A stretch of DNA of 64,000 nt from Gillisella terrae (GCF_004801395.1 NZ_SSOA01000004.1:1-64000); one strand, 5' to 3'; shown: positions 28,160 through 38,910, counted from the first letter of the stretch. Numbers and translations: made by a program. Notes: generated by a model from the sequence alone, not told the origin.

Positions 28160-28402
28160 GAAATAACCCTTCAGGTAAAAAAGAGGCCGAATGAGTCAGT
28201 CAATCAGCTCAAAACTACCTAAAGCACCAGATTGTGGCGCTTGTGGTGCATGCTGTGCCGTTGACATAATTCGACCCCCCTCTTATCTGTCACGCAACTC
28301 CACGTCCAGAGCAGTTTTCCGGGCGTGGCACGTCATTCTTTTCGCAAGGCAGCGACAAGTGACGCGAGAACCTCGTGACGGAATTCAGAAAGGACCACAG
28401 AC

Positions 28403-31102
28403 ATGGTCAGTCTTGGTGGAATAGCCCGCAAAATTTTCGGCTCCTCGAATGAACGCCGCATCCGGGGACACAAACCTCGCGTCGCTGCGATCAACGCGAT
28501 GGAAGACAGCATCAAGGCGCTCAGCGACACTGAGCTTGCCGCCAAAACGCTTGAGTTTCGCGAGCAGCTCAAAAATGGCAAAACGCTGGATGACATTCTG
28601 GTGCCCGCTTTTGCGGTTGCGCGCGAGGCATCGCTGCGCGCCCTTGGCATGCGGCCCTTTGATGTGCAGCTGATTGGCGCGATGATCCTCAATGAAAACG
28701 CCATTGCCGAGATGAAAACCGGTGAAGGTAAAACGCTGGTGGCAACGCTTGCCGTTTATCTCAACGCCTTGTCCGGCAAGGGCGTACATGTGGTGACCGT
28801 CAACGATTATCTGGCATCGCGCGACGCCGGGATCATGTCCAAGCTCTACAGCTTTTTGGGCCTGACCACCGGCGTGATCGTGCATGGTCTGGATGATGAC
28901 CAGCGCCGCGAAGCCTATGCCTGTGACATTACTTACGCCACCAACAACGAGCTTGGCTTCGATTATCTTCGTGACAACATGAAGTTTGAGCGCAGCCAGA
29001 TGGTGCAGCGCGGTCACAATTTTGCGATCGTCGACGAAGTGGACTCGATCCTGATCGATGAAGCCCGCACACCGCTGATCATTTCGGGACCGCTGGACGA
29101 CCGATCCGATCTCTATTCGACCATCGACGCTTTCATTCCTTTGCTCACATCGGATGATTATGAAATCGATGAAAAGCAGCGTTCGGCCAATTTCTCGGAA
29201 GTCGGCACCGAAAAGCTGGAAAACCTGCTGAAAGACGCAGGCCTTTTGAAGGGTGTTTCGCTCTACGACGTTGAAAACGTCGCGATCGTGCATCACATCA
29301 ACAATGCGCTGAAGGCACACAAGCTTTTCCAGCGCGACAAGGACTATATCGTCCGCAATGACGAGATTGTGATCATCGACGAATTCACCGGCCGTATGAT
29401 GCCGGGCCGTCGCTATTCCGAGGGCCAGCATCAGGCCCTCGAAGCCAAGGAAAAGGTAACGATCCAGCCGGAAAACCAAACGCTGGCCTCGATTACCTTC
29501 CAGAACTATTTCCGCATGTACGACAAGCTGGCTGGCATGACCGGCACAGCATCGACAGAAGCAGAAGAATTTCAGGACATCTATGGCCTGAGCGTGATTG
29601 AGGTTCCCACCAACCTGCCCATCCAGCGTATCGACGAGGATGACGAAGTTTACCGGACCTTTGAGGAAAAATTCAAAGCGATCATCGAGGATATTCGCGC
29701 CGCCCACGCCCGCAACCAGCCGGTTCTGGTGGGCACCACCTCGATTGAAAAATCGGAGCTTTTGGCCACCATGCTGCGCCAGACCGGCTTTACCGATTTC
29801 AACGTCTTGAACGCCCGCTACCACGAGCAGGAAGCCTATATCGTCTCGCAGGCTGGCGTGCCCGGCGGCGTCACCATCGCCACCAACATGGCCGGTCGCG
29901 GTACCGATATTCAGCTCGGCGGCAATATCGACATGCGCCTTGAGCGCGATCTGGAGGGCATGGAGCCCGGTCCTGAGCGCGACGCCAAGGAAGCGGCCAT
30001 TCGCGCCGAGGTCAAACAGCTCAAGGAAAAGGCCCTTGCCGCAGGCGGCCTTTACGTCATCGCCACGGAGCGCCATGAGAGCCGCCGTATCGACAACCAG
30101 TTGCGCGGCCGTTCCGGCCGTCAGGGCGACCCGGGCCGTTCCAAATTCTACCTGTCGCTTCAGGACGATCTGATGCGCATCTTCGGCTCTGACCGCATGG
30201 ACAGCATGTTGCAAAAGCTGGGCCTGAAAGAAGGCGAAGCCATTGTGCATCCGTGGATCAACAAGGCCCTGGAGCGCGCCCAGAAAAAGGTCGAAGCCCG
30301 CAACTTCGACATGCGTAAAAACGTGTTGAAATATGATGACGTGCTTAACGATCAGCGCAAGGTGATCTTTGAGCAGCGCGTTGAAATGATGGAATCGGAA
30401 GACCTGTCGGAAACCATCACCGACATGCGCCACGAGTTGATTGAAACCATCGTGCGCACCCATATTCCAGAGCGCGCCTATGCCGAACAATGGGATGTTG
30501 AAGGCTTGGCGAAGGCCGTAACAACCACTCTCAATCTCGATGTGCCGATTGCAGAATGGGCGCAGGAAGAAGGTATCGCCGAAGACGACATCGTTGAGCG
30601 CCTCAAGAAGATCACCGATGATCTGATTGCTGAAAAGACCGAGCGGTTTGGCCCTGAAATCATGGCCTATATTGAGCGTTCCGTGCTGCTTCAGACCATT
30701 GATAATCTGTGGCGCGAACATATCGTCAATCTCGACCACCTGCGCTCTGTTGTCGGCTTCCGTGGCTACGCCCAGCGCGATCCTTTGCAGGAATACAAGG
30801 CTGAAGCCTTTGAGCTGTTTCAGGCCCTGCTCGCCAATATGCGCGAAGGCGTGACGGCGCAAATGATGCGGGTTGAAATTGTGCGTGAAGCCGAAGGCGA
30901 GCCAACTTTGCCTGCCATGGAGGCACACCATATCGATCCGTTTACGGGGCAGGATGAGTTTGCGGCCAATGATGCCTATGTGGCACCGGAAAACCGTAAC
31001 CCCAACGACCCATCAACATGGGGTCGCGTCAGCCGCAACGAGGCTTGCCCATGCGGCTCTGGCAAAAAATACAAGCATTGCCACGGCGCGCTGATCGCTT
31101 AA
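28403..31102 (+). CDS. secA: Preprotein translocase ATPase SecA
   Basis: SecA is the motor that drives unfolded preproteins through SecYEG. The 899-residue protein has Walker A MKTGEGKT at 104-111, the DEVD box near 210 and the preprotein cross-linking domain. The second nucleotide-binding domain carries [15 protein letters not shown], and the C-terminal zinc-binding tail is [12 protein letters not shown] (about 883-894). AAAGGA precedes the ATG by about nine bases. An 848-codon antisense frame is a shadow. Confidence 0.98.
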   Translation: MVSLGGIARKIFGSSNERRIRGHKPRVAAINAMEDSIKALSDTELAAKTLEFREQLKNGKTLDDILVPAFAVAREASLRALGMRPFDVQLIGAMILNENAIAEMKTGEGKTLVATLAVYLNALSGKGVHVVTVNDYLASRDAGIMSKLYSFLGLTTGVIVHGLDDDQRREAYACDITYATNNELGFDYLRDNMKFERSQMVQRGHNFAIVDEVDSILIDEARTPLIISGPLDDRSDLYSTIDAFIPLLTSDDYEIDEKQRSANFSEVGTEKLENLLKDAGLLKGVSLYDVENVAIVHHINNALKAHKLFQRDKDYIVRNDEIVIIDEFTGRMMPGRRYSEGQHQALEAKEKVTIQPENQTLASITFQNYFRMYDKLAGMTGTASTEAEEFQDIYGLSVIEVPTNLPIQRIDEDDEVYRTFEEKFKAIIEDIRAAHARNQPVLVGTTSIEKSELLATMLRQTGFTDFNVLNARYHEQEAYIVSQAGVPGGVTIATNMAGRGTDIQLGGNIDMRLERDLEGMEPGPERDAKEAAIRAEVKQLKEKALAAGGLYVIATERHESRRIDNQLRGRSGRQGDPGRSKFYLSLQDDLMRIFGSDRMDSMLQKLGLKEGEAIVHPWINKALERAQKKVEARNFDMRKNVLKYDDVLNDQRKVIFEQRVEMMESEDLSETITDMRHELIETIVRTHIPERAYAEQWDVEGLAKAVTTTLNLDVPIAEWAQEEGIAEDDIVERLKKITDDLIAEKTERFGPEIMAYIERSVLLQTIDNLWREHIVNLDHLRSVVGFRGYAQRDPLQEYKAEAFELFQALLANMREGVTAQMMRVEIVREAEGEPTLPAMEAHHIDPFTGQDEFAANDAYVAPENRNPNDPSTWGRVSRNEACPCGSGKKYKHCHGALIA

Positions 31103-31124
31103 TCGGCATAGACCCAAAATTGGT

Positions 31125-31153
31125 CGGGACACATCGCAAGATGTGTCCCGTTT
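31125..31153 (+). terminator. Terminator of secA
   Basis: A 10-11 bp stem CGGGACACATC/GATGTGTCCCG with a short loop is followed by TTTCT, 22 bases after the secA stop. Confidence 0.75.
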
Positions 31154-31243
31154 CTGTATGCGCGACAGGATTTTATTAACCCTGAGCTGACAAGACGTGA
31201 TATAGGTTTTTTTGTATCATTCTGTGAGTATTGCGTTTTGATC

Positions 31244-32647
31244 ATGGCCCTTGTCCAGATGGTGGAGAGACGTCTGCCGGCTCGGCTGGCGGGGCCTGCT
31301 CGCAAACTGTTTCATGCCCTGATTGAAGATGATGACGTAGCGCGCGCCCAGCGCATGGCGCTTGTGGCGTTTGCCATCCGCATTGTCAGTGCGGCAATTG
31401 CCTTTTTTTCACAGATCATTCAGGCCCGCCTGATGGGCGATTTTGAATATGGCATTTTCGTTTTTGTCTGGGTGCTGGTGGTGCTGTTTGGCAATCTCTC
31501 CTGCCTCGGTTTTCACTCCACCATCATTCGCTTTTTGCCGCAATATCAGGTGCGCGGCGAAATAGAACCGATTCTGGGCCTTACCCTCACCGCACGGCTG
31601 GTTGCGATGGGCATTGCCAGTCTGCTGGCCATAGTTGGGCTGACCGTGCTGCATTTTGGCGGAGAGCGCATCGCCGCCTATTATATCATGCCGCTGTTTC
31701 TGGGCCTGTTTGCCCTGCCGATGATTGCCCTTGGCGACGTGCTGGATGGCACGGCCCGCGCCAATAGCTGGGCTGTGGTGGCGCTTAGCCCCACTTATAT
31801 CATCCGGCCCTTGTTGATTTTGGGCCTGATGCTGGGCTTTATCGCCTTGGGCCAGCCGCGCGTGGCAACCACAGCCATGCAGGCGGCCTTGGTCGCCACC
31901 TATATCACCACCCTTGGGCAGTTCCTCACGGTCAGCTGGCGGATGCGAAGCAAATTTCCCAAATCGCCCAGAAAAATCGATTTCTGGGTGTGGTTTCGCG
32001 TCGCTGTGCCGATTTTCTTTATCGAAGGGTTTCTGTTTCTATTGACCAATTCCGATGTGGTTGTGGTCGGACTGTATTTGCCGCCCGACCAGGTGGGCAT
32101 CTATTTTGCGGCTGCCAAAACCATGGCCATGGTGCAATTTGTCTATTTTGCCGTCAAAGCCGCCGCCGGGCCACGCTTTTCCGCCTTGATGAATGCCGAC
32201 GACATGCGTCCATTGGCAGCGTTTTCTGGCAAGATGGCGCGTTGGTGCTTTTGGCCATCGCTGTGCATTGGTTTGATTGTGCTGGCAGCAGGCAAGCTGC
32301 TGCTGGGCCTGTTCGGGCACAATTTCACGGCGGGCTATCCGCTCATGGCCATCCTGTTTGCAGGCATCCTGACCAAGGCACTGATTGGCCCCGGCGAAGT
32401 GCTTCTGACCATGGCTGGGCGACAAAATTTGTGTGTCGTGCTGTATCTCATTGCACTTATAACAAATATAGGGCTGAATGTAACTCTGATCCCGCTCTAT
32501 GGGTTAATTGGTGCCGCCATGGCCACTGCGCTTGCGACACTCATGGAAGCACTGCTGTTGCACATTACAGTCAGGCGCGCCTTGGGTATCGTTTTGTTTG
32601 CATTCGCCGATCCGCTCTCACGGCTCAAAGGACATGATCGTGGCTGA
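31244..32647 (+). CDS. Polysaccharide flippase-like membrane protein (MATE/MOP superfamily)
   Basis: This 467-residue protein has about 12-14 transmembrane helices, in the pattern of Wzx-type oligosaccharide flippases and polysaccharide biosynthesis proteins. Early segments such as SAAIAFFSQIIQARLMGDFEYG and the FIEGFLFLLTNSDVVVVGLY helix are characteristic of the superfamily. It probably exports a lipid-linked glycan, but no glycosyltransferases are adjacent. I use the ATG at 31244; the frame opens with a TTG two codons earlier and no strong Shine-Dalgarno is visible. It overlaps the next gene. Confidence 0.75.
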   Translation: MALVQMVERRLPARLAGPARKLFHALIEDDDVARAQRMALVAFAIRIVSAAIAFFSQIIQARLMGDFEYGIFVFVWVLVVLFGNLSCLGFHSTIIRFLPQYQVRGEIEPILGLTLTARLVAMGIASLLAIVGLTVLHFGGERIAAYYIMPLFLGLFALPMIALGDVLDGTARANSWAVVALSPTYIIRPLLILGLMLGFIALGQPRVATTAMQAALVATYITTLGQFLTVSWRMRSKFPKSPRKIDFWVWFRVAVPIFFIEGFLFLLTNSDVVVVGLYLPPDQVGIYFAAAKTMAMVQFVYFAVKAAAGPRFSALMNADDMRPLAAFSGKMARWCFWPSLCIGLIVLAAGKLLLGLFGHNFTAGYPLMAILFAGILTKALIGPGEVLLTMAGRQNLCVVLYLIALITNIGLNVTLIPLYGLIGAAMATALATLMEALLLHITVRRALGIVLFAFADPLSRLKGHDRG

Positions 32648-33932
32648 GATAAAATTGTCCGTGGATGGAAACGACGACAGACTTGATCCGGTTACCGTAC
32701 CGCAAGGTCCGCAAACCGTGAGCAAGGCGACACTCGCTCCCCCCGCGGATGGGCAGATTGCTGTTGGCAGAGTGGGGCGCAAATTGTGGCTCTATCCTCG
32801 TCAGGCCAGTTATGACCTCGAAGAGGAAATGGATTTTCTCACCAATCGCGCCCTGGAGCCCAATGTGTTTTTCTCAGCGCGGTTTCTGGCCCCCGCCATT
32901 CCGCGCCTTGATGAGCGGCAGGTGCGGACGGCACTGATCCGCGATGATCGGAGTGGCCGCAGCCGTATCCGCCTGTTGATGCCGTTTTCCATCGAAAAGC
33001 CCGGTTTTTCCATGGGGCCAACAATTTTGCGGGTCTGGTCCAATCCGTTTGGTCCGCTGGGTACCCCCCTGGTCGATGCGGAGGACGCAACCGAGACCAT
33101 TGATAATCTTTTGGAGGCCTTGGGTAATCCCGTCGCGAAATTGCCAAATGTGATTGTCTTTCCCGATCTGCGGATGGATGGTCCGGTGGCCCAATTGCTC
33201 CGTGCTGTCGCCATCAACCGCGACTTGCCGTTGACGGTGGCCAATACGGTCCAACGGCCCATGCTGGAAAGCCTTGAGGATGGCCCGACCTATCTGGCAC
33301 AATCTGTCGGCAAATCTCACTTGCGCGACATGCGCAGGCAAATGCGTCTGCTGGAAAAGCAAGGACATCTGGCTTATTGCATTGCCCGTCAACCGCATGA
33401 GATTGGCGCGCGCATGGAAGAGTTTCTGGCGCTGGAAGCCAGCGGCTGGAAAGGCCGCAAACGCACGGCCATGGTCATGGACCGGCTTCATGCCGCCTTT
33501 GCGCGCGAAGCCGTTACCAATCTTGCCGCCATTGATGCCGTGCGGATTCACACGCTGGATCTCGATGACAGGGCCATTGCCTCAATGATTGTTTTCATCA
33601 TGAACGGCGAGGCTTACACGTGGAAGACCGCCTATGATGAGCGCTATGCGCGCTTTTCGCCCGGCAAGCTGCTGACCAGCGAGTTGACAGAATGGCACCT
33701 GGATGATGCCAACATCATGCGCACCGACTCTTGCGCGGTTGCCGATCACCCGATCATGAGCAGGCTGTGGCGAGAGCGCGAGACCATGGGCACGCTGGTC
33801 ATTGGCCTGAAACGCAACAGCGACAAAGATGTGCGTCAGGCAGCAACGCAATTGCACCTTTATCGCAACACCCGCAATCTTGCGCGCATTCTGCGCGACA
33901 AGGTATTGGGCAAGCGCAAGAAAGACGCTTAG
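32634..33932 (+). CDS. CelD/BcsL-type GNAT acetyltransferase
   Basis: This protein of about 432 residues has a C-terminal Acetyltransf_6/BioF2-like GNAT domain (about 210-400, with SHLRDMRRQMRLLEKQGHL and a conserved FLALEASGWKGRKRTAM). Members modify polysaccharides or cell-surface polymers. Its start overlaps the flippase end by 14 bases, so the two form an operon, and a joint role in a surface glycan is a reasonable inference. AAAGGA is one base from the ATG at 32634 but seven from the GTG at 32640, so the GTG may be the real start. The TAG stop lies in a family-C repeat. Confidence 0.8.
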   Translation: MIVAEIKLSVDGNDDRLDPVTVPQGPQTVSKATLAPPADGQIAVGRVGRKLWLYPRQASYDLEEEMDFLTNRALEPNVFFSARFLAPAIPRLDERQVRTALIRDDRSGRSRIRLLMPFSIEKPGFSMGPTILRVWSNPFGPLGTPLVDAEDATETIDNLLEALGNPVAKLPNVIVFPDLRMDGPVAQLLRAVAINRDLPLTVANTVQRPMLESLEDGPTYLAQSVGKSHLRDMRRQMRLLEKQGHLAYCIARQPHEIGARMEEFLALEASGWKGRKRTAMVMDRLHAAFAREAVTNLAAIDAVRIHTLDLDDRAIASMIVFIMNGEAYTWKTAYDERYARFSPGKLLTSELTEWHLDDANIMRTDSCAVADHPIMSRLWRERETMGTLVIGLKRNSDKDVRQAATQLHLYRNTRNLARILRDKVLGKRKKDA

Positions 33933-33996
33933 AGTCTTTTGTTTTCGTTTGTCTGATCAGTAAAACCGGATTCCACTTTTCCCTGACAAACTCTAA
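33930..33996. repeat. Family-C repeat providing stop codons to both flanking genes
   Basis: The 67-base element runs from TAGAGTCTTTTG through TTTTCGTTTGTCT and GGATTCCACTTTTCCC to TGACAAACTCTAAA. TAGAGT at each end, read outward into the neighbours, gives TAG: positions 33930-33932 for the acetyltransferase and 33993-33995 for the minus-strand acyl-CoA synthetase. It fills the whole convergent gap. Confidence 0.8.
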
Positions 33997-35654
33997 ACCG
34001 CACGCCGTTGAGGCTTGAAAGCAGCCTGCTGCGGCATATCACGCTCTCGCAGCAGCCTGCGAATGACCTTGCCGCTGGTGGTGAGCGGCATATCATCGAT
34101 AAAGGTCACTTCGCGCGGATATTCATGCATGGACAAGCGCTGCTTGACCCAATCGGCAATCTCTGCGGCCAGAGCATCGCTTGGGCTAAAGCCATCGGCC
34201 AAAACAACATAGGCCTTGACGATTTCTGTGCGCAGCGCATCCGGCTTGCCAACCGCAGCAGCGAGCCGCACCGCAGGGTGCGCCACCAGACAATCCTCAA
34301 TCTCGGCAGGCCCGATGCGATAGCCCGACGAGGTGATGACATCATCATCGCGGCCGAAAAACGCAATATAGCCTTCCGCATCCTGCCGCCCGAGATCGCC
34401 GGTCAACATCCAGTCTCCGACAAATTTTTGCGCGGTCGCATCTGGATCCTGCCAATAGTGCAAAAACATCACCGGATCGGGCCTTGCCACAGCCACCTGC
34501 CCAAGCTGCCCCACCGGCACCTCATGGCCTTGCGCATCCACAATCGCCACCCGATGCCCGGGCACCGGCTTGCCAATCGCGCCCGCCTTGCTGACCCCGA
34601 GATTGGCGGCCGACGACAGGACGAAATTGCACTCGGTCTGGCCGTAGAACTCGTTGGGCGTGATACCAAGGGCTGATTTTACCCATTCATAGGTCTCACG
34701 CCCCAAGGATTCGCCCGCAGAGCCGATGCTGCGCAACACCAGATCATACTGCGCGCGCGGGTTCTCGACCGTTTTCAGCAAGCGTAAGGCGGTTGGAGGA
34801 ATAAAGGCATTGCGCACCTTCATCTCCGCCATGATGCGAAACGCCATATGCGGATCAAACTTTTGCGCAGGCGACGACACAACCGGCACACCCAGCATCA
34901 GGGCTGGCATCAACACATTCAAAAGCCCACCGGCCCAGGCCCAGTCAGATGGTGTCCAGATTTTGTCACCTGCCAGCGGCAGGCCTTCATGGGCCATTTG
35001 AAAGCCGGGAATGTGGCCTGCCAAAACGCGATGACCATGCAAGGCCCCCTTGGCAGCACCGGTGGTGCCGGAGGTGAAAATCATCAGCGCCGGATGATCG
35101 GGACCGGTTTCTGCCCCGTAAAAATCCGGTGATCCCTGTTGGCAAAGACCGCCGAAGGACAAAACCCCATTCTCTGCTGTCTCGGTTGAAATCACATGCT
35201 GCAACTGAGGCAAGGTGCTGCGCAGATCCGCCAAGCGAAGCAGACCAAAATCATTGGTCACAACTGCCACGGCACCGGAGGTTTTCAGCCGATGCTGCAA
35301 GGCGTCAGCGCCGAACAGCAGCGCCAATGGCAAGGCAATCGCCCCCAATTTGTAGATCGCCACATGGGCGATAACCGTGGCGAAGCCCTGCGGCAACAGC
35401 AGCGCGACCCGATCGCCAGCACCAATGCCAAGCCTGGACAAAGCATCGGCAAAAGCCGAAGACTGCGCCGCCAGGACACCATAGGTCATCGACTGGTGAT
35501 GACCATCGCTGGAAAAATGCTCAAGGCAGATGCGATCGGGCTGTTGCGCCGCCCAAGCATCCGACACGACCCGCCCCATGTTGAAGTTATCGGGTATGTT
35601 CCAGCAGAAATCTTGAAGGAGCGCCTCATAGGAGGAGCCAGCGGGCAAAAACAT
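33993..35654 (-). CDS. AMP-binding acyl-CoA synthetase
   Basis: This 553-residue ANL-superfamily ligase activates a carboxylic acid with ATP and transfers it to CoA. It has the phosphate-binding loop FTSGTTGAAKGAL (about 191-203), the YGQTE motif (NEFYGQTECNF), the hinge TGDLGRQD and the catalytic lysine in TTSGKVIRR near the C-terminus. The layout is that of acetyl- or medium-chain acyl-CoA synthetases; the exact substrate cannot be read from sequence. It sits 118 bases downstream of an aldehyde dehydrogenase on the same strand, which could feed it a carboxylate. Confidence 0.9.
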   Translation of the reverse strand: MFLPAGSSYEALLQDFCWNIPDNFNMGRVVSDAWAAQQPDRICLEHFSSDGHHQSMTYGVLAAQSSAFADALSRLGIGAGDRVALLLPQGFATVIAHVAIYKLGAIALPLALLFGADALQHRLKTSGAVAVVTNDFGLLRLADLRSTLPQLQHVISTETAENGVLSFGGLCQQGSPDFYGAETGPDHPALMIFTSGTTGAAKGALHGHRVLAGHIPGFQMAHEGLPLAGDKIWTPSDWAWAGGLLNVLMPALMLGVPVVSSPAQKFDPHMAFRIMAEMKVRNAFIPPTALRLLKTVENPRAQYDLVLRSIGSAGESLGRETYEWVKSALGITPNEFYGQTECNFVLSSAANLGVSKAGAIGKPVPGHRVAIVDAQGHEVPVGQLGQVAVARPDPVMFLHYWQDPDATAQKFVGDWMLTGDLGRQDAEGYIAFFGRDDDVITSSGYRIGPAEIEDCLVAHPAVRLAAAVGKPDALRTEIVKAYVVLADGFSPSDALAAEIADWVKQRLSMHEYPREVTFIDDMPLTTSGKVIRRLLRERDMPQQAAFKPQRRAV

Positions 35655-35772
35655 CGGGCCTATCCATATTGATGGATAAGACTAGCACCGCCTTCGCAAC
35701 CGCACAATACATCTGTGACAATGCTGCGCCGCCGCACCCTAACGGGATACGGCGGCACCAATACGTGTCATC

Positions 35773-37212
35773 TCAGGCATCAAGATAGCCGACAACGCCT
35801 TTGATCTCGGTAAATTCGTGCAGGCCGAACTTGCCATATTCACGGCCATTGCCGGATTGCTTATAACCACCAAAGGGTGCGAAGCCATCCCAGCTTGATG
35901 CATTGACGCGCACGGTGCCTGCACGCAGCTTGCGCGACAAAGCCTGCGCTTCGGCCAGATCGCCCTGAATATAGGCGGCCAGACCATAAGGCGTGTCGTT
36001 GGCAATCGCCACCGCCTCTTCCAGCGTGTCATAGCCCAAAATCGACAACACGGGGCCGAAGATTTCTTCGCGCGCAATGGTCATGTCATTGGTCACGCGG
36101 GCAAACACGGTCGGACGCACGTAATAGCCGGAGTTGAGGTGGGCAGGCCGTCCCGGACCGCCGACAATCAATTGCGCGCCCTCATCAATACCTGCCTTTA
36201 TCAAGCCTTGAATCTTGTCAAACTGCGCCTCACTGACAACCGGACCAATCACGGTTGCTTCATTGTCGGGCGCGCCAACCGTGATGCTGTTGGCGGTTCG
36301 AATGGCAATATCAATGGCGGCGTCCATGCTTTCCATCGGTACCAGCATACGGGTGGGTGCATTGCATGATTGGCCGGAATTGTCGCAGCACCTGCGCACG
36401 CCTGCCGCAACAGCCTTTTCCAGATCCGCACTGCGCAACACGATATTGGGCGATTTGCCGCCCAGTTCCTGATGCACACGTTTCACCGTGGGTGCTGCCG
36501 CTTGTGCCACCGAAATGCCAGCGCGGGTAGAGCCGGTGAATGACACCATATCGATGTCAGGATGACTTGCCAGCACAGCGCCAACCGTTGGCCCATCGCC
36601 ATTGACCAGATTGAAAACGCCCTTGGGAACGCCCGCCTCATCCAGCACTTCGGCAAACAGAATGGCATTGAGCGGGGCAATCTCCGATGGTTTCAGCACC
36701 ATGGTGCAGCCGGTGGCCAGCGCTGGCGCAACCTTGCAGGCAATCTGGTTCATCGGCCAGTTCCACGGCGTGATCATGCCCACAACCCCGATCGGCTCAT
36801 GAACAATCCGGGTGGTGCCTTGCATATACTCAAACGCGAAGCTCTTCATGGCCTCAATGGTGGCGCTGAAATGGGCAATGCCGATCCCCGCCTGCTCTGC
36901 ACGCGCCATCGCGATCGGAGCGCCCATTTCACGGGAAATCATATCGCCAATCTCGTCATTTCGGCGCTTGAGAATGCTTAAGATTCGCTCCATCAAGGCC
37001 AGTCGCTCATCAAAAGAGGTCTCACTGAAACTGGTAAAGGCAGCTCTTGCCGCCTCAATCGCCCGCTCGGCATCGGCCTTGGAGCCCATGGCAATCGTGG
37101 CAAACGGCATTTCCGTGGCAGGATTGATGACCGACAGACGGGCGGTGCTGAGGGGATCAACCCACGCGCCATTGATATAAAATTTCTCAAAATTTTTCAC
37201 TGCAATCTCCAT
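35773..37212 (-). CDS. NAD(P)-dependent aldehyde dehydrogenase
   Basis: This 479-residue enzyme oxidises an aldehyde to the carboxylate. The catalytic cysteine lies in NSGQSCNAPTRML, the glutamate in HQELGGKSPN and the cofactor-binding segment in TPWNWPMNQ with GSTRAGISVAQ. The SGQSCNAPTR form is that of the broad-specificity ALDH branch. I start at MEIAVKNF (37212), which gives a normal length; the frame extends 23 codons further without support. The substrate is unknown. Confidence 0.92.
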   Translation of the reverse strand: MEIAVKNFEKFYINGAWVDPLSTARLSVINPATEMPFATIAMGSKADAERAIEAARAAFTSFSETSFDERLALMERILSILKRRNDEIGDMISREMGAPIAMARAEQAGIGIAHFSATIEAMKSFAFEYMQGTTRIVHEPIGVVGMITPWNWPMNQIACKVAPALATGCTMVLKPSEIAPLNAILFAEVLDEAGVPKGVFNLVNGDGPTVGAVLASHPDIDMVSFTGSTRAGISVAQAAAPTVKRVHQELGGKSPNIVLRSADLEKAVAAGVRRCCDNSGQSCNAPTRMLVPMESMDAAIDIAIRTANSITVGAPDNEATVIGPVVSEAQFDKIQGLIKAGIDEGAQLIVGGPGRPAHLNSGYYVRPTVFARVTNDMTIAREEIFGPVLSILGYDTLEEAVAIANDTPYGLAAYIQGDLAEAQALSRKLRAGTVRVNASSWDGFAPFGGYKQSGNGREYGKFGLHEFTEIKGVVGYLDA

Positions 37213-37396
37213 CCTGCCAATTGAGCCTCTTTCGCATCTTATATGGAGCAGAAAGACCCGTTTTAACACGAGGGGTCGCATGATTTTTGATCATAGGCGA
37301 AAAACACCCACAAAACAAAAACACCCACAAAACATTGGGTGAAATGGCATAAAACTGTTTGGGAAGAGCGCAAATTTTATTGCGCTTGAAAGCCTG

Positions 37397-37481
37397 TGGT
37401 ACCCCTTGCCGGAATCGAACCAGCACTCCTCTCGGAACCTGATTTTGAGTCAGGCGCGTCTACCAATTCCGCCAAAGGGGC
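37397..37481 (-). tRNA. tRNA-Leu (anticodon CAA)
   Basis: On the minus strand an 85-base cloverleaf begins GCCCCTTTGGCGG and ends in an encoded CCA. The anticodon stem-loop is CCTGA-CTCAAAA-TCAGG with anticodon CAA (codon UUG), a long class II variable arm follows (TTCCGAGAGGAGT), and the T arm GCTGGTTCGATTCCGGC is intact. The first acceptor pair is G1-U72, a wobble. It reads toward the aldehyde dehydrogenase gene. Confidence 0.95.
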
Positions 37482-37706
37482 CTAAAGGATGAGGAGCGAA
37501 TACATGCAGAACGGGGTATCGGTCAACCCAAATTTTGCTTTTTTTTCAATTTTGCAGAAAAACCTCTCCCATTCACAGCAATGCTAATTCAGCCACATTT
37601 ACACCCGACATGGCTTTGCCCATAAAGACACAGCATCGGCAGCCGGATAGAGGATTTTGTGTCTGTATGCTGGGTGTGTTTTTGCTGAAAACCATGAGGA
37701 ATTAAA

Positions 37707-38297
37707 ATGCTGCGACGCCTCTATGACTGGACCATGTCGCTGGCTTCGCGCAAATCGGCAGAAGTCTGGCTTGCCGTGATCTCTTTTGTCGAAAGCTCGG
37801 TGTTTCTGGTTCCGGCTGACGTTCTGTTTTTGCCCATGGCTTTGGCAAAACCTGAAAAAGTCTGGCGCTATGCCATTATTGCCACCGTCACATCGGTTCT
37901 GGGCGGCATTGCCGGTTGGTTTTTGGGCTATTATGCTTATGAGAGCATAGCACGACCGATATTGGAGTTTTACGGCAAGGCAGAGGCCTTTGATCAACTG
38001 CGTCAGTCCGTGAGCTATGAGACGATTGTCTTGCTGCTGGTTACATCCGGCCTCGCCCATCTGCCTCCCATCAAGATTGTCACGATTCTCTCTGGCGTTG
38101 TGCATGTCAACATCTGGCTGTTTATCGTCTCAGCCATTGTTGCCCGCGGCGCAAGGTTCTTCTTTCTGGCGTGGCTGTTGCAACGCTACGGGGCGCCAAT
38201 TCGTCACTTTATCGAGAAGAGGCTCGGTTTGATTGCAGCCGGTGGTGCAGTTGTGCTTATTGTGCTGTATGCCGCTTTTCACGTCCTTGCAGCTTGA
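37707..38297 (+). CDS. DedA/YqaA family membrane protein (VTT domain)
   Basis: This 196-residue protein has four or five hydrophobic segments and the VTT/SNARE-associated signature near the start (EVWLAVISFVESSVFLVPAD), with the GGIAGWFLGYYAY helix typical of the YqaA branch. Related proteins help lipid-carrier recycling or membrane homeostasis. AGGA lies before the ATG. dsbB follows after 15 bases, so co-transcription is likely. Confidence 0.85.
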   Translation: MLRRLYDWTMSLASRKSAEVWLAVISFVESSVFLVPADVLFLPMALAKPEKVWRYAIIATVTSVLGGIAGWFLGYYAYESIARPILEFYGKAEAFDQLRQSVSYETIVLLLVTSGLAHLPPIKIVTILSGVVHVNIWLFIVSAIVARGARFFFLAWLLQRYGAPIRHFIEKRLGLIAAGGAVVLIVLYAAFHVLAA

Positions 38298-38312
38298 GGA
38301 CAGGAGATATTG

Positions 38313-38825
38313 ATGACGACGACACTTTCCCCTCAAACGGGCCGCACCACCGCATCCCTTCTTGTGCTTGGCATGGCCGCCGTGATTGGCTCCGCCCTCG
38401 CCTTTGAATATATCGGCGGCTATATTCCCTGTGAGCTTTGCCTGCTGCAACGCAAACCCTATTACATCGGCCTGGTGATTGGTATCATCACGCTTGTCTG
38501 TGCGGCCATGCATCTGCCAGCACGGATCACCAAAAGCCTTATTCTTCTGCTGGGTGTAATCATGCTTGTCAGCGCTGGCCTTGGCGTCTACCACGCAGGC
38601 GTTGAATGGCATTTCTGGGAAGGGCCAAGCGCCTGCTCTGCCACCGCTGGCGCTGGCTTTACCGGCACGGGCGACATTCTCGGCCAGCTCAACAGCTTCA
38701 AAGGCCCATCCTGCACCGAAGCAGCGCTGCGGATTTTTGGCATCTCGCTGGCCGGTTGGAATGTGGTCACCAGTCTTATTCTGGCAAGCATCGCCTTTTT
38801 GGGCGCAAAGCGGATCAAGGCTTAA
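38313..38825 (+). CDS. dsbB: Disulfide bond formation protein B
   Basis: DsbB reoxidises DsbA in the periplasm and passes electrons to quinone. The 170-residue protein has four transmembrane helices. The first periplasmic loop carries C40-E-L-C43 (PCELCLLQRKPYY) and the second loop contains the other cysteine pair (SACSATAG and PSCTEA). The ATG at 38313 has AGGAG six bases upstream; a TTG one codon earlier is not needed. Confidence 0.92.
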   Translation: MTTTLSPQTGRTTASLLVLGMAAVIGSALAFEYIGGYIPCELCLLQRKPYYIGLVIGIITLVCAAMHLPARITKSLILLLGVIMLVSAGLGVYHAGVEWHFWEGPSACSATAGAGFTGTGDILGQLNSFKGPSCTEAALRIFGISLAGWNVVTSLILASIAFLGAKRIKA

Positions 38826-38910
38826 CCAAACGCACAACGCAACAGGCCGAGATAAAATTCGCGCCGATGAGGCGAAAATGGTGGTTTCGAGAACCAGCGC
38901 GGAGCGTACT

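Noticed and set aside
28385..30931. 848-codon minus-strand frame opposite secA
   Set aside because: Antisense shadow of secA; no recognisable domain.
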